A stretch of DNA of 64,000 bases, from assembly GCA_016703325.1 (NCBI GenBank), contig JADJCH010000002.1, positions 124,001 to 188,000 of the forward strand. The letters run 5' to 3'. Position 1 is the first letter of the stretch, and every line of letters starts with the position of its first letter. Shown piece by piece: positions 62,211 to 64,000 of this stretch. A model generated the notes under the pieces. The model made no database searches and was not told where the DNA came from. It saw only the letters and a list, made by a program, of their open reading frames with translations. The position numbers were made by a program, and so were the translations under genes. Source of the stretch: Burkholderiales bacterium (GTDB lineage: Bacteria > Pseudomonadota > Gammaproteobacteria > Burkholderiales > Burkholderiaceae_C).

Positions 62211-64000
62211 TCACACCCCCCGCCAGCGCCCGTCCTCGCAGCGTGCCCGGGCCACCGCCTCCAGCGTGGCCAGCACGTCGGCCAGGCGCTTCTTCCAGGC
62301 ACCGCGGGCGGTGAAGCGGTCGGCGATCTGCGCCTCGCTCAGGCCGGCAGGGCTGGCGGCGAGCAGTTCGGCCACCGCGCGCAGCTGGGCCTTGAGGTCG
62401 GTGGGCCAGGGCTGGCGGGTGGCCGCCGCTGCGGTTGGGGCTGCGGCTGCGGCGTCGGTTTCCTCTGCGTCGGGTGCGTCGGGTGCGGGGGCTGCGGGCT
62501 CGATCAGGGCCGGCTGCTCGGTGGGGGCGGTGCTCACGGCGGCTGCCGCCCCGCGGCGCTGCTGTGGATCCTGGAAGTCCGGGCGCAGCCAGCGCACCGT
62601 GCCCCCGGGCGGACTGCCCGGCCAGGTGCCTGCCTCTTCGGCGGCGCGGCGGGTGTTGAGCGCCACCAGGCGTTCCAGCAGCGCCTCGGTCCAGGCGGCG
62701 TGGGCGGCGTCGTCGGCCCAGGGCACCGGGCCCAGGTCGCTCCAGCCGTAGGCGGCCAGCACGGCGGCGTCCAGCTCGTCGTGCAGGCTCTGCAGCACGC
62801 CGACCAGGCCCTGGCCGTGCAGCACCTTCTCCTTGGCGGTCAGCGCCTCGCCGCGGCGCAGCTTGCTCAGCACGTTGTACAGGCCGGTGAGGGTGACCGC
62901 CTCGTGCTCAGCCTGCCGCGCCTTGCGGTGCGCGTCGATCTGCTCGGCCAGCGAGCGGATGCGCTCGGCCAGCGCGGGGGTGAGGCCGGTGTCGTCGGTG
63001 GCGTCGGGGAACGGGAAGGTCTCCAGGCAGCGCGTCTTGACGTAGACCGGATCGTTGCCGACACCCAGCCGGCTGCCGGTGGCCAGCGCCCATTCGACGT
63101 GCACCTTGCTCGACAGCACACCCAGGTGCAGCGCGTCGCTCAGGGCGATCGCGATCAGCATGTTGTCCGGTAGTACGTCATCGCCCAGAAACTGGAAGTG
63201 CCGGTGTTTGGAGGTTTCGACCGTCGCGATGTAGCGCGGCAGGCCGGCGAGCATCGGCCGCAGGTCCTTGCGTGGCTCGCCAAAGAGCCACCAGTTGTCG
63301 CGGTAGGTGGCGCGATTGTTCTGGTCGCGCTCCGGTTTGACCCGGTCAGCCACCCACTGGTAGACCGCCGGGAACCGGGCGCGCACGGCATCGGCGTCCA
63401 GGCCGAAGAGGTCGATCACCCGCACCCCGCGCGGCCGGTCGGTCAGGTCCCGGCCGTTGCGGTAGGAGCGGATGTGCCGCTCCAGCCCTGCCACGCGGCC
63501 CAGCCCGAGTTCCGCCGCTTCGGCCGGCGTGACGATGAACCCCGCACCGTGCAGCTTGACGCCCGGCGAGGAGATGCCCAGGTTGGCACGCAGCGGCTTC
63601 GCGGCGGCCACGTTGGCGCCGATGCGCAGGTCGGCGTGCAGCAGGGCGCTGCGTTCGGCCAGTGCCACCTGCACCTCGCCGCCCTCGCCGTCCTGCTCAG
63701 CGGTCACGGTCACCAGCTTGCCGGGCGCTGCACCGGGCGCCAGCACCGTCATCGCAATGCGCACCGCCGCGCCGTCGGCACTGTCCACCCAGGGGTGGTC
63801 GGGGATCGCAAAGGCCAGGTGCGCAGCGTCACCGGTCAACGCCGCCTCCACCACGCGGCGGTTGAAGGTCTGCCGCAGCGAGTTGGTGGTGATCAGCCCC
63901 AGCCGCTGCGTACGCCCGGCGCGCAGTTCGGCGGCGGCCTTGGCCCACCAGAACATCACGAAGTCGGCACTGTCGGGCACACCCGGCCAGCTCGCGCGCA
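62211..64000 (-). CDS. Class I SAM-dependent DNA methyltransferase (3' part)
   Basis: This is the C-terminal part, about 596 residues, of a large adenine-specific DNA methyltransferase; the start lies beyond the window. The segment after the catalytic NPPY motif is visible near the start (QRLGLITTNSLRQTFNRRVV), and the target-recognition region follows with YRDNWWLFGEPRKDLRPMLA and GLPRYIATVETSKH. After a conserved GEALTAKEKVLHGQGLVGVL segment, an Ala/Pro/Thr-rich linker leads to a C-terminal winged-helix-like domain (LSEAQIADRFTARGAWKKRL). It could be part of a single-chain Type IIG/IIL-like restriction-modification enzyme or a solitary methylase; the nuclease part is not in view. It precedes the toxin-antitoxin pair. 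Confidence 0.85.
   Translation of the reverse strand, partial: RASWPGVPDSADFVMFWWAKAAAELRAGRTQRLGLITTNSLRQTFNRRVVEAALTGDAAHLAFAIPDHPWVDSADGAAVRIAMTVLAPGAAPGKLVTVTAEQDGEGGEVQVALAERSALLHADLRIGANVAAAKPLRANLGISSPGVKLHGAGFIVTPAEAAELGLGRVAGLERHIRSYRNGRDLTDRPRGVRVIDLFGLDADAVRARFPAVYQWVADRVKPERDQNNRATYRDNWWLFGEPRKDLRPMLAGLPRYIATVETSKHRHFQFLGDDVLPDNMLIAIALSDALHLGVLSSKVHVEWALATGSRLGVGNDPVYVKTRCLETFPFPDATDDTGLTPALAERIRSLAEQIDAHRKARQAEHEAVTLTGLYNVLSKLRRGEALTAKEKVLHGQGLVGVLQSLHDELDAAVLAAYGWSDLGPVPWADDAAHAAWTEALLERLVALNTRRAAEEAGTWPGSPPGGTVRWLRPDFQDPQQRRGAAAAVSTAPTEQPALIEPAAPAPDAPDAEETDAAAAAPTAAAATRQPWPTDLKAQLRAVAELLAASPAGLSEAQIADRFTARGAWKKRLADVLATLEAVARARCEDGRWRGV

Overview
The window is a 64-kb piece of a high-GC betaproteobacterial chromosome. 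Gene content and order point to Burkholderiales, most likely the Leptothrix/Sphaerotilus/Rubrivivax group: ppc back to back with hemC-hemD-hemX-hemY, minCDE, ftsK-lolA-rarA, argD-argF, DUF3579, DUF3015 and DUF4105 proteins, and many HAAT (Liv-type) importers. No rRNA, prophage, insertion sequence or CRISPR array was seen. One tRNA gene, tRNA-Arg(ACG), is present.

Layout. 1-5.7 kb: a complete HAAT importer (LivK end, LivG, LivF, LivH, LivM) runs directly into an intradiol ring-cleavage dioxygenase, a YciI-like protein and a stand-alone Rieske protein, which looks like an aromatic uptake-and-degradation operon. 5.8-12.1 kb: ftsK, lolA and rarA, then an Lrp-type regulator divergent from alanine dehydrogenase. 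12.4-17.1 kb: a second HAAT operon (livHMGF, no binding protein) followed by an acetylpolyamine-amidohydrolase-like deacetylase. 17.1-20.8 kb (minus strand): a FIST-like protein, a degraded stretch, and a secreted HAF-repeat/PKD protein. 21.2-26.6 kb: a GGDEF-EAL protein and ppc. 26.8-31.3 kb: hemCDXY, then tRNA-Arg with a clear promoter and terminator. 31.4-35.8 kb: an AEC permease, a DUF3579 protein, argD-argF and a secreted DUF3015 protein. 35.9-43.0 kb: a DUF4105 protein, a metallophosphoesterase, a Ser/Thr kinase fused to a universal-stress domain, and a second GGDEF-EAL protein. 43.2-50.9 kb: housekeeping and metabolic genes (PhzF, DUF1801, acyl-CoA synthetase, ppnP, radA, LysE exporter, arfB, ribF). 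51.2-53.6 kb: a tiny His-rich lipoprotein and minCDE. 53.6-60.0 kb: rsuA, a P1 peptidase, an Aer-like chemoreceptor, a repeat cluster and a pair of acyl-CoA dehydrogenases. 60.3-64 kb: a small membrane protein and then an accessory block on the minus strand, consisting of a DNA methyltransferase (cut by the window edge), a HigBA-type toxin-antitoxin pair and a DUF2442 protein.

Most of the window is ordinary core chromosome. The parts most worth a second look are the methyltransferase/HigBA/DUF2442 block, whose toxin promoter appears to be leaderless and to overlap a perfect 16-bp palindrome; the kinase-USP fusion beside a phosphoesterase; terminator-like hairpins in the leaders of argD and of the gene at 60301; and several hexanucleotide repeats, two of them inside coding sequence as metal-ligand-rich or acidic tracts. 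Start codons were chosen from visible ribosome-binding sites, overlaps and family N-termini. All functional calls come from reading motifs, not from database searches.
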